Positions 1-11,289 of a stretch of 64,000 nt of DNA are shown piece by piece (the first letter of the stretch is position 1; every line of letters starts with the position of its first letter). Where the stretch lies: assembly GCA_949825065.1 (NCBI GenBank), contig OX463865.1, positions 21,065,115 through 21,129,114 of the forward strand, in the 5' to 3' direction. The translations under genes and the position numbers were made by a program. A model generated the notes under the pieces. It worked only from the letters and a program-made list of their open reading frames with translations. It was not told where the DNA came from and searched no databases. Origin of the DNA: Odontocerum albicorne (taxonomy: Eukaryota > Arthropoda > Insecta > Trichoptera > Odontoceridae).

Positions 1-59
1 CTCCAAGCCAGTTTATAAGAATGTTTACTGTACTGCGAGTCATTTCTCTTCTCCTGTGA

Positions 60-257
60 CGCCGGAACTTAAGTCCGTTGTTGTTTCTGTTTCGCCACCG
101 GAAGAGGAGTCCCGTCAGGTAGTTCCTTCTTCGTCACTAAGTGACCTCGCGATCATACTAAATAACTTATATGTTGATCTTTTAGTAAAGATCTCAGTAG
201 ATGGCATTTATTTTGTTCATAATAGTGTGTTAGGGGGACAAAATAAGTCTTTATAAT
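60..257 (+). repeat. Dispersed repeat G, copy 1
   Basis: Resembles 32425-32640 (same orientation) and 4755-4965 (opposite). Shared pieces are a GTGAYGYCGGA-like start, an AAGTCCG block and a TTATTTTGTTC/TCC end. A short open frame runs through it but does not match the other copies as protein, so I read it as a repeat and not a gene. Confidence 0.4.
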
Positions 258-299
258 TTATTTTCTTAGTCTTTGATAACCTCTGTATACCAATGCATT

Positions 300-385
300 T
301 GTGAGTTTATGTGGGCATGACTGCGCAGTAATACTATGCTGGACTTCTGTGTGGAAAGCGCCGGTTCGAACTCCGCGCTGTGCTA
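300..385 (+). repeat. Possible tRNA-like SINE head
   Basis: A Pol III box B-like GGTTCGAACTCC lies at 363-374 with a weak box A candidate upstream. I cannot fold it into a tRNA cloverleaf, so a decayed SINE head is more likely than a tRNA gene. Confidence 0.2.
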
Positions 386-1045
386 CGCCCCTCTAATGAC
401 ATCGCCATTTTCCCACCTAATATTCTGAAATATAAGGATACCTATGACTTCGGTCATATATATTCTTAAAAAAAAAAAGAAGGAAAATCATGCCGATGTG
501 CTCCGATCGTCTCACTTCGCGGTGTAGTTGGTGAGTTTGCTAGTGTGCAACGGTTCACTAACTTAAATAACAAACTCCACGACAAAGCTTAGCTTCCGAT
601 TGAATTGACGATGAAATGCTGAGTGGATCCTCGACTGCGAGGCCCAGCAACGACAACAATGTATGACTTTGTAGAGCAAACACCCACTTAAACACGGGTT
701 CACCCAGTCAAGTGGGCACATTCTTTTGAATTTGAGAAAATAAAAGGAAAATAAAAATGTATTCAATATCAACTCGTTATATTCGTAACAATTGATATTA
801 TATATAATTACTGATGATTTATCGGAAAAGTATTTCAACTCGGGGAAAAACGTGAATATTTTAATAAATTGTGTTTATAAAAATAAACCTCTTTTAATAA
901 TTTTCCGCTACCACCCTTCACCCCATTGTGTCGTGATGAACTGGAAATGTCAAAAGTTCCCATCCCTCTGGAATATTTTTTACCGAGTGTAGTGATCGAC
1001 AAAAAGCGATATTAAAAAGTATGGTTCACGTTTTTATTCATACCG
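386..1045. other. Unassigned AT-rich DNA
   Basis: Nothing recognised. Short open frames on both strands lack motifs and look like chance. Confidence 0.5.
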
Positions 1046-1096
1046 CGGTTTTAAAACCTTCAGTTGCAAACAGCGCAACTGAAGGTTTTAAAACCG
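1046..1096. repeat. Perfect inverted repeat, 22-bp arms
   Basis: The arms at 1046-1067 and 1075-1096 are perfect reverse complements with a 7-base spacer. No ORF, TSD or terminator context is visible. It resembles a local inverted duplication. Confidence 0.85.
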
Positions 1097-1129
1097 GGAT
1101 TTCGAAGGTCAGTTAAAATATCAGTTGAC

Positions 1130-1235
1130 GATTTGTATTGTGTTGAATTATTGCCATGTTGCATTCTCTTCCAACCAACCAGAAAATGTTAAAGGTGCCT
1201 TAAGTGAAATGATGAGTGGAATCATTTTTAATAAA
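1130..1235 (-). repeat. SINE body fragment
   Basis: In antisense this carries the TTGCCATGT...CTTCCAACCAACCAG block that recurs in the body and tail of the tRNA-derived SINE, whose full copy is 61432-61650. The tRNA-like head is missing. Confidence 0.4.
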
Positions 1236-2033
1236 AATCTAGATACCACTCTTGCCTAAAATTCCCGGACAGAAAGACGGTCGACTAGTCTGTGCAGCTA
1301 GTCGTCACAGTTCACTACTTTTTAATTTGAACTTTATTTTATTAGACTTTAGTTGCATACAGTACGACCTATCGGACTTATTGCCATGTGATAATATTTT
1401 CGGAGTAACCAAAGCCCTTTACAATAAATATTGATTATACAGGATGGCCACTGAAATACTGAACCGTTCACCGAAAATTTCTCGCAGGAGGTCCATCGTC
1501 GCCCTGGCAGTGTGCGCAGTAGCTTTATCCTGTTGAAACCATACCTTCTGAGCATTGCCCTATACAGGGCCCCGTTGATTCTTTCTCACTGACCTTCCTC
1601 ATTTTCAAAGAAATAGTGGCCGATAATTCTCAGCGTTAACACTGCACCAAACAGTGCATTTTTGGGGATACAATTGATGCTGATGTAATTCTCTGAGATT
1701 CTCAGTACCCCAAAATATGCAGTTTTGTTTGTTGATGCACCCGTTTAATTGAAAATGGCCCTCATCACTCATTGTCAAGTTGTTCAAAAAGTTTTTGAAC
1801 AACTTGATACTTTCACTGGAATAGAAAAACCCAATGATTTTCATTCGTTAGTGGACATTATACGTAACCATTTTAATTTAACAGGGGTGCTCTATAATTT
1901 GTAAAAAAAAAATTATAACTTTTTCAAACCCTTCAGTCTTTTAGTGAGCACTCTTTACTAACCCAAATAGTCATTTAAGAATTGAAATAGTATTTCAGTT
2001 ATATACATTATGACAACATATTTTGGTATATAT
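1236..2033. other. Unassigned DNA
   Basis: No gene or repeat recognised. Open frames at 1252-1434 and 1605-1844 have no motif. Confidence 0.5.
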
Positions 2034-2893
2034 CATTTAGCTGCTGAGCCATGCTTCACCCACAGTTTGACAATGCCATTTAGCTGCTGAGCCATGCTTC
2101 ACCCACAGTTTGACAATGCCATTTAGCTGCTGAGCCATGCTTCACCCACAGTTTGACAATGCCATTTAGCTGCTGAGCCATGCTTCACCCACAGTTTGAC
2201 AATGCCATTTAGCTGCTGAGCCATGCTTCACCCACAGTTTGACAATGCCATTTAGCTGCTGAGCCATGCTTCACCCACAGTTTGACAATGCCATTTAGCT
2301 GCTGAGCCATGCTTCACCCACAGTTTGACAATGCCATTTAGCTGCTGAGCCATGCTTCACCCACAGTTTGACAATGCCATTTAGCTGCTGAGCCATGCTT
2401 CACCCACAGTTTGACAATGCCATTTAGCTGCTGAGCCATGCTTCACCCACAGTTTGACAATGCCATTTAGCTGCTGAGCCATGCTTCACCCACAGTTTGA
2501 CAATGCCATTTAGCTGCTGAGCCATGCTTCACCCACAGTTTGACAATGCCATTTAGCTGCTGAGCCATGCTTCACCCACAGTTTGACAATGCCATTTAGC
2601 TGCTGAGCCATGCTTCACCCACAGTTTGACAATGCCATTTAGCTGCTGAGCCATGCTTCACCCACAGTTTGACAATGCCATTTAGCTGCTGAGCCATGCT
2701 TCACCCACAGTTTGACAATGCCATTTAGCTGCTGAGCCATGCTTCACCCACAGTTTGACAATGCCATTTAGCTGCTGAGCCATGCTTCACCCACAGTTTG
2801 ACAATGCCATTTAGCTGCTGAGCCATGCTTCACCCACAGTTTGACAATGCCATTTAGCTGCTGAGCCATGCTTCACCCACAGTTTGACAATGC
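2034..2893. repeat. 43-bp minisatellite, 20 copies
   Basis: Exactly twenty 43-bp units, starting CATTTAGCTGCTGAGCCATG and followed by a partial CATTT at 2894. I see no difference between copies, so the array is either recently amplified or kept uniform. There is no spacer variation (so not CRISPR) and no open frame. Copy number in an assembly of such a uniform array may be unreliable. Confidence 0.95.
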
Positions 2894-2898
2894 CATTT

Positions 2899-3116
2899 TT
2901 TGGCGAAACAGCTCTCATTGATTAAATAAATTAAAGATATTAAACTAACAAAGCGTTAAATTTAAATTTTAAGCTGTACGAATTGAAAATTGACAGAATT
3001 AATATTTGTTAATTTAATTAAAATATATCCGTGTACACAATGAAACGAAATGAATCAACTATAATTTCTGGATTATTTTATGGTAGTAATAAACCGCGGT
3101 CATGGATTAAAGAAAC
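2899..3116. other. AT-rich DNA after minisatellite
   Basis: Low-complexity A/T-rich sequence; nothing recognised. Confidence 0.4.
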
Positions 3117-3158
3117 AAAGCGCTCTTTCATTCGCTTTTTAATATCAAAGAGCGCTTT
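3117..3158. repeat. 12-bp perfect hairpin
   Basis: AAAGCGCTCTTT at 3117-3128 and its reverse complement at 3147-3158, with an 18-base loop. Confidence 0.7.
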
Positions 3159-3995
3159 TAACGTATACTTATACATGTTTAAATCATTATTTTCTTACTA
3201 GTCCTATTATAACATTTTTCATTTTCTAAGTGACCTCTTTGAGAATGGTGTAAATATTAATTTTTCAGTAATTAAATAAAATATGTAAATTTTAATTTGG
3301 AAGGAGATCGTTCCAACCTCAGTGAAAAACCCCGTTTCTGAATTCTCGGAGCTGTTTGCTTTTTCTATTAAAAAAACTAAAATTTCGAAATTATAAATTT
3401 CCCTACTAATTTGGGCATAAACGTTCAGTGGAAAAGCGTCGCAACCGCGTGGCTCGCGAAAAAAATTAAATTATGTAAGTGAAAAATGTCTCTTTGAACA
3501 GATAAGACGAGTATATATTTCGACCCAACCCCGTTTTGTCGAGATTTATTAACTTGGTCGTTCCCCGAAAGCCGCCATTTCCTGGCTTTTTTTTCTTTTT
3601 TTTTTGTATCCCTTCCCTTTCTCTTTTTGAATGTCGCGCCAAAAATAATCGCTCGCCTATCGCGGTCAGTTTCTTCCGTTTCCTGTTTTGTTTTCTCTTT
3701 TTCCCTTTTTTCCCTCTTTGTCGGATGTATTTTTGTCGTGTTGGAAGAATTAACCAAAGGGAACATGTCACGGTCGGTCGACGGCGTTTTATCAGCTTGT
3801 TTTTTTTTCTCTCTCTTTATCAGTTAATATTGGGATTTGTTTGTATTTTTTTAGGGATTAGGGGATTTTCTGCGAATCGGAAATGCATTCGCCAGACATT
3901 GAAATACAACGAAAGTGTATTTATTACAGTCGAAATTTTGACAAAACAGATACGAGTATTAACTAGAATAAATATTTATACGCCCTTACCGTATA
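3159..3995. other. Pyrimidine-rich unassigned DNA
   Basis: Contains long T and CT tracts (3580-3725) that create hydrophobic-looking open frames. No conserved domain seen. One TACGAGTA octamer lies at 3951. Confidence 0.5.
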
Positions 3996-4110
3996 CAGTC
4001 AAACCTCAGGTCACGAACGCCTCTAGTCACGAACAAATCGGCTTACGAACTCAATTTCCGAACAAATTTTGACTCGACCTGCGTACAATGCCTCGGCTCA
4101 CGAATTAGTT
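3996..4110 (+). mobile_element. pogo/Tigger-like terminus
   Basis: Starts TA then CAGTCAAACCTC, the general form of pogo/Tigger terminal repeats, followed by repeated GTCACGAAC blocks. I found no matching right end in the next kilobase, so this is a partial or decayed copy. TCACGAAC-rich termini are known in pogo-like families; the assignment here is inference. Confidence 0.4.
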
Positions 4111-4504
4111 GTAACGGCGCATTACGTTATTACGCTTTAGTTGTACTCAGGTGCGCGCGTTGTGAACATTGTTTGTCGTTGAGTTCGTTGTTCTTGATAT
4201 ATTTTTTTTTGCTTATATACGAGTATATATACAATAGTATACAGTGTATTTAAATGTTGAAACAATGAACGGTAACGAATTATACAAACTGAGGGATTGT
4301 GTGATATATAAATTAAGAAAAGGCAAAATAAGTATATCGTTATATGAAAGTCTGGGTCTCTTGTTTCTCCGCTAATCCCAACAGGGAAACGGCCTGATTG
4401 CATGTTCGCTCGTAAATATTATATATTACTCGTATAGTAGTTATTAATAGTCAAGTGCTGGTTGTTGACATTGATTTTTTATTGTATTTCACTTTTGTGT
4501 AAAA

Positions 4505-4672
4505 CAGTACAACCTGTCGGGTGTATTGCTTCGTGACAATCTCTTCCAGTCAACTATTAAAAAAAGTGAAATCCAGACTGATTTTTTTTAAAAGGATACC
4601 AACAGTTTTCTAACCCTTAACCATCGGGTTGGAAGTCAAACTTCTTGCCAACTAGGCTACGGAGGTCGTCTT
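4505..4672 (-). repeat. tRNA-derived SINE (antisense)
   Basis: On the minus strand the head reads CCTCCGTAGCCTAGTTGGCA (box A-like), then a decayed box B region, then the CCAGTCTG body and the ACCCGACAGGTTGTACTGT tail. Same layout as 61432-61650. It carries many point changes, so it is old. Confidence 0.65.
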
Positions 4673-4754
4673 TTAATATTAGTGATAGGCAATCAATAGC
4701 ACTTTAAGTATTTATGATAAATAGCGTATTATGTTCTAGAGTTCAGTTCAGTTT

Positions 4755-4965
4755 CTGTTATGGGGACAAAATAAGTCTCTGTCCAGCGCGATCTACACTA
4801 GAAGATCGAAATTTTCTTTACTTTTTCTATGAGCGCGACGTTACGTAATGACGAGGAATGAAATACCCAAAGAGACTCCTTACAACACCTGAGTGGGAAA
4901 ATAATAGCAGTGATGACGGACTTAAGGTCCGACGTAAAGGGAGAAGGACAATTATTCGCAGCGCA
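4755..4965 (-). repeat. Dispersed repeat G, copy 2
   Basis: Opposite in orientation to 60-257 and 32425-32640. It begins GGGGACAAAATAAGTC and ends in GACTTAAGGTCCGACG, both shared with the other copies. Confidence 0.5.
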
Positions 4966-5228
4966 GATTTGTTTTTCTTTTAAAGTCCTGGAGTTCAAAC
5001 AGCCCAGCTAGTTGCTTGTACTTTGACAGAAAATTTCAAATGCAACAAAGCTATCCAATTTTGAAGATGGACCGATGTAAGGCTAAGAAGAGTTCCTTTC
5101 GGAAATTACAGACTCGATTTTATCCTATTACCACAGAATTGTGCGCTTTGTGGATTGATGGCCGCAAAAATTGCAACTGGGTGCAGGGACAATATTGAAG
5201 CTAATATAGTCTCATCAAAGCTCCCATT

Positions 5229-6027
5229 CTCTCTCCGTGGTTGCAGTCCTAAGACTGGTTTGCAGCAATTTCAACTCTTCTCCTCCATTCCCCCCTGTCC
5301 TGTGCGGCTCTTTTTAAATCTGTATATGTTGAGCAGCGCACGTCCACCAACAGGTCCTCCAGGTACTCTCGGCGTGGGCGTCCCCTAGAGTTTGTCCCCT
5401 CGGTCATACCCTCCATTATGGCATGCAAGAGGCCCTCTTGTCGTATTATATGACCGATCCATCTTGCACGCCTTTCGGACAGGATCCTGAGCAGGTGCCT
5501 TCCTCCTTCGATTCGTTGGAGAACCTCTTCATTTGTGATGCGGTCTCTCCAGGAAATTCCTAATAGTCTTCTATAGGACCACATCTCAAAAGCCTCTAGT
5601 CTTCGTCTATCTCTTTCGGATAGGCACCATGTCTCGCAGCCGTACATCAAGATACTCCATACATAGGTCTTGATGAGGAGTATTCTCAGTTTTAGGTCTA
5701 TATTATTTGATTCTATTATTTTCGACCTTTTATTAAATGCAAGTCTAGCCTGATGTATACGGCTGTCGACCTCGCTCTTGGACCGACCGTCCCATGTTAT
5801 TTTGCTCCCGAGGTAGACAAACTCCTTGGTGTTCTTTAGTGGTTTACCCGACATCACTATTCTCATCTGGTGCTGCGCTCGGCCTACAGTCAGCAGCTTT
5901 GTTTTGTCTTTATTTATCTTCATACTGTAGTTATTTTGAAGAATGCTTTCCATAGTTGTTAAGGCCTCTTGTAGTTCCTCTTCACTTTCAGCAACCATAG
6001 CAATATCGTCAGCGAACCTTATCATAT
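5229..6027 (-). mobile_element. LINE RT-A copy 1, 5'-truncated, with TSD
   Basis: The insertion is bounded by identical 11-bp AAGCTCCCATT at 5218-5228 and 6028-6038. It holds only the 3' part of a non-LTR retrotransposon, from the RT FADD motif to a short 3' end of GGAGAGAG. 5' truncation plus a variable TSD is the standard outcome of target-primed reverse transcription. The protein differs from the 39-kb copy at about two residues over 258, so both derive from a recently active family. Confidence 0.9.
5249..6025 (-). pseudogene. RT-A reverse transcriptase, C-terminal part
   Basis: 258 codons remain open, beginning at MIRFADDIAMVAESEEELQE, where FADD is the RT catalytic motif C. The thumb/C-terminal region follows, with YGCETW and FEMWSYRRLLGISWRD, typical of LINE ORF2 tails. 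The upstream codons MGAY come from flanking DNA, not the element. The frame has no internal stop, but endonuclease and most RT motifs are absent, so it cannot be autonomous. The exact LINE clade is unresolved. Confidence 0.85.
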
Positions 6028-6038
6028 AAGCTCCCATT

Positions 6039-7965
6039 GCCAGAGATAAATTGGGTAGTCCAATAGTTCGGGTATACCCACGGTGAGGCGTGGCGCGCCC
6101 TTATTCAAGGAAATAATTTAAATGTCTGTCTTTCCGCGGAGAAGGACGACCAACGATATTGCCAAGTCGACAACGGGGCCTTTATGTTCTGCAGAAAAAC
6201 ATAGATTTAGAAGTAACTTATGTATACGAGTATGTTCTAAGAATAATACTTGTTATCTAACCGGGTATGCCAGCTTGCTTGCCGTAAATGCTGACTATTA
6301 TATAATTAATTACAAACACATAAAACATCTAAAAGTCACAAGTCACGAATACACTGAGGACTAAATTTAATAAAAAAATTTAAATACTTCAGTTTAATTA
6401 TGTATGTAATATTATTAGCTAAACTAACACATGAAACAATTTGTATCGATATAAATTTACATTATTTACATATTTTCCATTTGTGTGTTTCATCAGTTAA
6501 TTGCTTGACGTATGAAGGAAGTCCGTTTTTAGAGGAATTAACTAATTTAAACACAGTTAACACGCAGATGTGATAGCAACATGAAGACTTCTTGGAATCT
6601 TGAAAAAAAGTAACATTTTGACCGCGATTGTCTATACAAGCAATGTTTTCTCTCAATTGGAAAACGTTGTCCGCTCCTAGTGTAAACCTTTTTTTTTTAG
6701 TTTAAGAAATATGATATACCATATAGTGCAAACATTTGCCAAAGGCTTTACCTTTATACAAATGTATACCTTAAAAACTAATCTAATTTATATATCATAT
6801 TATAACTATGAACTAACTCAATTTTAATTTCCTACGTGTCAATTTATTTTTTGACAATTTCTTAGAAATAGTCAACACCTACATACTATTTATAACTAGA
6901 TGATAATTCTTACAACTAATTATTTAGCAAGTACATGTCCACTCGTTCAGGTTACTTGCATTCCATCGTAAACCTTATTCTACTCGTATTTTCCTTTTTG
7001 ATACTTGTTTTCATTTTAATAATAAAAAAAATCACAGTAAAATCTTATAGGATAGTGGCAGCCAGTACCCAGTATATGCACTTGATCAGACTAGATAGTA
7101 TCATGGAAAGTAATGTCCGCGTTGGCTTTTCACACTCTGACGCGACCGAAAAAACACGATATGATTTTGCGCTCGAATTCCGCTTGACTTGTGGCGTCCT
7201 GTATCGATGCCTTAGATTTTTTCTTTATTTTTTTTACCTTTATACTTGCTGCGTATAATTAAGTTGAGCCTTTCCCGTTCCCGATCCATCTTGGGGTGCA
7301 ATTCTGCGGTAGTTTTCCTGTGGTACAGAAGCACTGAGACGATAAGGCCATCTACAGAGCTTGAGTTGCTCTGAAATGAGTCATCTCGTTCTCCTTATAT
7401 GTGTAAAGGTGTTTATTTTCATCTTCGGATATTCTGCTGATACTCGGTCGTCAGGACCTTGTTGGTTCACTAGCAGGAACACCGCGTGGCGGGGAGGTAG
7501 ACACAGTAAAGCTGCTGGGATAGTATTGCTGCCCCTTACACCTTCTTTAATATTAAAATTTGCAGCGAATAATACTTATTAAATTCTTTTTGATTCGCTG
7601 TCAGGGTAGAATTTTAGGCGATATCGTCGATTAAAAACCTATTTTTATACAAATTTTACCGAGAAAAATATCGCTTTTTCCCTGCTTTCCACCCCATTTA
7701 CTCTCTTATCACTTTGAATGTTTCATAATCAAATTCGCGGAGCGTGAAGCTTGTGTTGAATGCATTATTTTTTAAATATATAACACATACCCGTCGAATC
7801 TGCAGGAAAAAGCACGAACCGTTTTTTGGATTTAATTTTGCGCGAATTTTCGCTTTGTCGCTTTTAACCCATTCAAATCTGATTCGGATTTTTCGCAGTG
7901 CTCAAAGATATTTTTTATTTATTTATTTATTACAGTAATATCTAATATATTCATTTTCTAAAGAC
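6039..7965. other. Unassigned AT-rich DNA
   Basis: No repeat family or gene recognised in about 1.9 kb. Open frames at 6122-6364, 6935-7258 and 7361-7582 lack domain motifs. TACGAGTA or its complement occurs at 6225 and 6981. Confidence 0.5.
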
Positions 7966-8048
7966 TATACATACCATCACGCCATTTCTCTGTTGGGGTA
8001 GGCACAGAGTATAGAACACCATACTTCGCTATCTCGACACACAGTTTT
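7966..8048 (-). pseudogene. RT-D LINE 3' tip
   Basis: On the minus strand the last codons read VCRDSEVWCS...AYPNREMA then a stop, followed by the CGTGATGGTATGT tail seen at other RT-D 3' ends. Only about 80 bp survives. Confidence 0.6.
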
Positions 8049-8149
8049 TGTTAAATATACTTTTTGAATTTGGAAAGACATTTTTTATTATTTTTTTTTA
8101 TTTATATTTTTTTAAAAAGAATAGCTATGACCGAAGTCGCTGGTAAAGG

Positions 8150-8246
8150 TACTTACATATATATTTATTTTGGCACTTACATATATATGCCGAAGGCACT
8201 TACATATATATTTATTTTGTAAAAATATTACAAAATAAATATACGA
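8150..8246. repeat. Short tandem copies plus hairpin
   Basis: Three copies of GGCACTTACATATATAT-like sequence, then a hairpin ATATTTATTTTGTAA / TTACAAAATAAATAT with a 5-base loop, ending at a TACGAGTA octamer at 8242. Confidence 0.6.
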
Positions 8247-8340
8247 GTATGTACGAGTTTGTCTTTAGGTGTAGTGTAATGTTTATATACAATCGTAAAT
8301 TTTTTTATACAATCGAAAAGTCTTTCCAAAAAGGGTTGTT

Positions 8341-8545
8341 TTCAAGTGCTTCTTAAAGCCGCACATGCCACCCACATCTCGAGCACTAAGAGGTAGACCA
8401 TTACACACCAAAAGCTTTATCACAATACCCCGCCCTATTGGATTGATTTGGAACAATCAATTTATTAGATGAAGAAGAAACCGACCTCAAAATTCTACTC
8501 GATTCCAGAGGAACATCTCTAAGACATTTGGTTTAAATATAAGTC
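8341..8545 (+). repeat. Dispersed repeat J, copy 1
   Basis: Related to 19935-20180: both carry a conceptual RGRPLH block followed by a CGACCTCAAARTTCTACTC block. It could be a LINE C-terminus, but no diagnostic motif is present. Confidence 0.35.
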
Positions 8546-8921
8546 TTAATACAGGGCATGTCATTCGAAGAAAAAAAAATGTATTGGGATATCTATGAGT
8601 TATTACTATACAATTATAGAGAGGTATATGGGTTAAACGCCCTACCTTCCGATTGGGGTGGTATAAACCTGGAGTGTTTGCGCGTGTGTTGGACCTCTTC
8701 AGTTATTTAGCGAGGGCAATTCTCCAATCAGACTGGAGCAGCTCTAGAAGTAAACGGAATTTTGATAATATATTTTTCTGTTTGTCAAAGATTAGCGATA
8801 TTTATTTATTTTAAGCGTTTATTTATGATTTTAACTCTTGCTCAATTTTATTTTGTATTGTTTTTAAAACAAATACTATTGCGAGATGCTTTGAATGTTT
8901 CTTTACTTCCTGAAAGGTTAA
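8546..8921. other. Unassigned DNA
   Basis: AT-rich; nothing recognised. Confidence 0.4.
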
Positions 8922-9088
8922 TTGCCATGTGGCAATCTATTTTAATCAACTAGAAAGGTGTTATCTAAGCCTTAACTGAAAATGAGACAGACTGAGCACC
9001 AACAGGAATTACCCCCACAACCCTCAGGCTGGGAAAATGAGACAGACTGGGCACCAACAGGAATTGACCCCGCAACCCTCAGGCTGGG
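8922..9088 (-). repeat. SINE fragment with 55-bp tandem duplication
   Basis: Antisense SINE. The tail block TTGCCATGTGGCAA is at 8922-8935. The box B-proximal segment is duplicated head to tail at 8979-9033 and 9034-9088, with few differences between copies. Confidence 0.6.
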
Positions 9089-9239
9089 AAAATGTTGAAA
9101 TTGAACTTTATATAAGGCGTAATAATTGAAACAGTTCAAATTTTTATATCTCGATATCTTTAAATATAATTTCCATTATTAACTTCAACGTTTATATTTA
9201 TGAATCAGATATCCGATATTCTTTTTAAAATGATATGGC

Positions 9240-9430
9240 GTCTTCAATGTTCTAGTTGGTAAGACGCTTATCTTCCAACCTGGGACTTGCGCGTCTGTTT
9301 CCCGTTGACACCCGATTAAAAAAATCCAACCTGGACTGCACTGGAGGTCTCTTTAAAAGTCTTTGGTTGGCTGGTAGAGTTTTCCACGTGGCACCAAACT
9401 CGACTGGTAGTGCCGTATACAATGAAAGTG
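9240..9430 (+). repeat. tRNA-derived SINE
   Basis: The head carries TCTAGTTGGTAAGACGCTTA (box A-like), followed by the CCAACCTGG spacer, the GGACTGCACTGGAGGTCTCT body and the GGTTGGCTGGTAGAGTTTTCC tail, in the same order as 61432-61650. Confidence 0.65.
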
Positions 9431-9529
9431 TTATGCAGTTATTTTGTACGTGCGATTTTTTTTTGTTTTTTTGCGTTCAATTGTGATGGCCACCTTTTTC
9501 GATATTTTTGCTCGTTTTAAAGTTATATA

Positions 9530-9942
9530 GCGGGTTGCTTATCTTGATACACGTGATGATCTTGATTTGTATTCAATGAATATAGACTCAGGAATGCGGA
9601 TATAAAACGATAAGTGGACAGCGGATAAATAAATAACAAGTCTTGACAGTTGAATGAATGACAATAATAATATGTTTATTTCTCGGCGCGCGGACAATTT
9701 ATACAAATGAGTGAATACATTCGCGATACATATCTGCCTTGCTCTAGCGCACGAATTGGCGGTAGATTAATTATTTGTATTTGGAGATGGCTAGCCAAGT
9801 CGCAGACACTGTAAATAGTAAACATTGTTGTTGCTCGTAGCGTGTAACAATATATGAATGCTTCATCGGTCATTGACCCTGTATGTTTACTATTAACAAT
9901 AATTAATTTAATTTAATTGTGTTTAACAATTCACTTATTATT
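9530..9942 (-). repeat. Long dispersed repeat, LTR-like, copy B
   Basis: The reverse complement matches 34890-35260 over about 350-400 bp. Both start TGTTAAACA after GTGAAT, contain AACATACAGGGTCAATGACC, a TTTGTATAAATT box and GAGAAATAAA further on. The TATA-like box followed by AATAAA suggests a solo LTR, but I found no TSD or TG...CA borders. Confidence 0.45.
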
Positions 9943-10156
9943 TTGACAATTATTTATTTACTAGGTAGGTGTCCTACAGTTATATATTACTGGCTTCCGA
10001 TTAGCTCTTTATTACATTTCTGGGGAAAAATCGTCCCTCTCTCGCTTAGCGTTATATCTTATTTTAACCATCTAAGAAATCATGGGAAATTATATGAAAT
10101 TGCCAAAATATTGGCATATCTCTCAGCAGAGTATGATTTACGTAATATTTATTAGG

Positions 10157-10190
10157 TGCGCCCCCGCCCCCGCCCCCGCCCCCGCCCCAC
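10157..10190 (+). repeat. C-rich microsatellite (CCCCCG)n
   Basis: About five 6-bp CCCCCG units in otherwise AT-rich DNA. The complementary strand has runs of five Gs and could form G-quadruplex structures. Confidence 0.85.
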
Positions 10191-10479
10191 TCGAGTCAGA
10201 TGATTGGGACGATATTTACTCCTGTGAAGGGGTATTCATTCTGAGACGAGCGCGACCACTTCAGGGTTTATGGGAATCGCTTTACGGGAAATATAAGAAA
10301 TACCCCATATCAGGGGGGCTAAATTGAAATTACACCCTTGGGATTTCTATATCATTATTTGTTTAGTGAATTTTTGAAACGTAGAAATCGGGCGTTTGAT
10401 TGATATTTGCGAAATATTCAAGCCACTTCGTTAAGATAAAAAGAAGCGTGAAATGATGCTCTGAGGAAAAATGTGAAAT
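10191..10479. other. Unassigned DNA
   Basis: Nothing recognised. Confidence 0.4.
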
Positions 10480-10803
10480 CTCAATGTATGCAAGAAGGTT
10501 GACTGAAGATTAGGAAAAAATAATGCGTGAATAAACTAAATGTAAGTAAGGTGAGGAAAGCAGCGTTACGATGGTTTGGACATGTGGAGAGAATGGATGA
10601 CTTAGTTATGATATTTGAAGGTGTGCGTGGGAAAGGTAAATCGAGGAAAACGTTGCTTGATCAAGAAGAAGGTTAAGTGACAATCTCCAATAATAGAAGA
10701 TTTTGCATGATGAGATCTATGAATGTGAAGGAAGAGAAATTTGTTATTTTGGATAGAAAAGTGTGAATCTGTTCTCTCTGCGTACTCCGCAAGAAACGCA
10801 TGT
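10480..10803 (+). pseudogene. RT-D LINE remnant
   Basis: Conceptual KVRKAALRWFGHVERMDD, the WFGHVERM signature of the RT-D tail, followed by GRGKSRKTLLDQ and a DRKV block near the end. Multiple frameshifts and stops. The WFGHV region lies downstream of the catalytic domain in LINE ORF2 proteins. Confidence 0.6.
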
Positions 10804-11033
10804 TTGTAGCAATTGTGAAATCGTTTATTAAATATTTTTATTGAATTATTTTTTAACAATATATTTAGTTATGAACTTTGCAAAACCCTCTCATCGGTGT
10901 GAATTGACTTAACAAAATAAAAACGAAGAAATAACCAATGGATAACATATCAAATATTAATTCGAGTCAATGTTAAATTAAGTGTACGGCGAATACAACT
11001 GGTATTGTAAAGTATTTTAGTCTGTATTGTTGC

Positions 11034-11114
11034 GCCCTCCGTGGCCTGGTTGTAAACACGCCTGTCTTCGATTTTATGGGTTCGATCCCATCGTAACCCA
11101 ATGTATGTTTAAAA
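11034..11114 (+). repeat. SINE tRNA-like head
   Basis: CTCCGTGGCCTGGTTGTAAA (box A-like) and GGTTCGATCCC (box B) at tRNA spacing. Not a tRNA gene: no acceptor stem pairing is evident and the head matches the dispersed SINE. Confidence 0.7.
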
Positions 11115-11206
11115 GTGTTCACTTAAACACACATACCATCACGTCATTTCCTTATCGGGATATGCAGAGACGACAGAGCGCCAGACTGGGTTAGAAGTAA
11201 TTTGGA
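11115..11206 (-). pseudogene. RT-D LINE 3' tip
   Basis: ACATACCATCACGTCATTTC marks the antisense RT-D 3' end, followed by a degraded stretch of last codons. It abuts the SINE head at 11034-11114. Confidence 0.55.
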
Positions 11207-11289
11207 ATATTGCTCTATAAGCCAGCAGGAATTACGTATTCACTTATGCTAAAATGGGTTAAGAAAAAAATTATTCGTTGTCTCCATAA

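Noticed and set aside
2034..2893. CRISPR-like array
   Set aside because: The 43-bp units are contiguous with no unique spacers; it is a minisatellite in a eukaryotic context.
3536..4072. 178-codon open frame with hydrophobic runs
   Set aside because: The Phe/Leu-rich part is a poly-pyrimidine tract and the C-terminal part runs into a pogo-like terminal repeat. No domain seen.
10157..10190. Zinc-finger or proline-rich coding repeat
   Set aside because: It is a simple (CCCCCG)n microsatellite; the Ala-Pro reading is incidental.
11034..11114. tRNA gene
   Set aside because: Box A and B are present, but no acceptor stem or clean cloverleaf could be drawn, and the sequence recurs as a SINE head.
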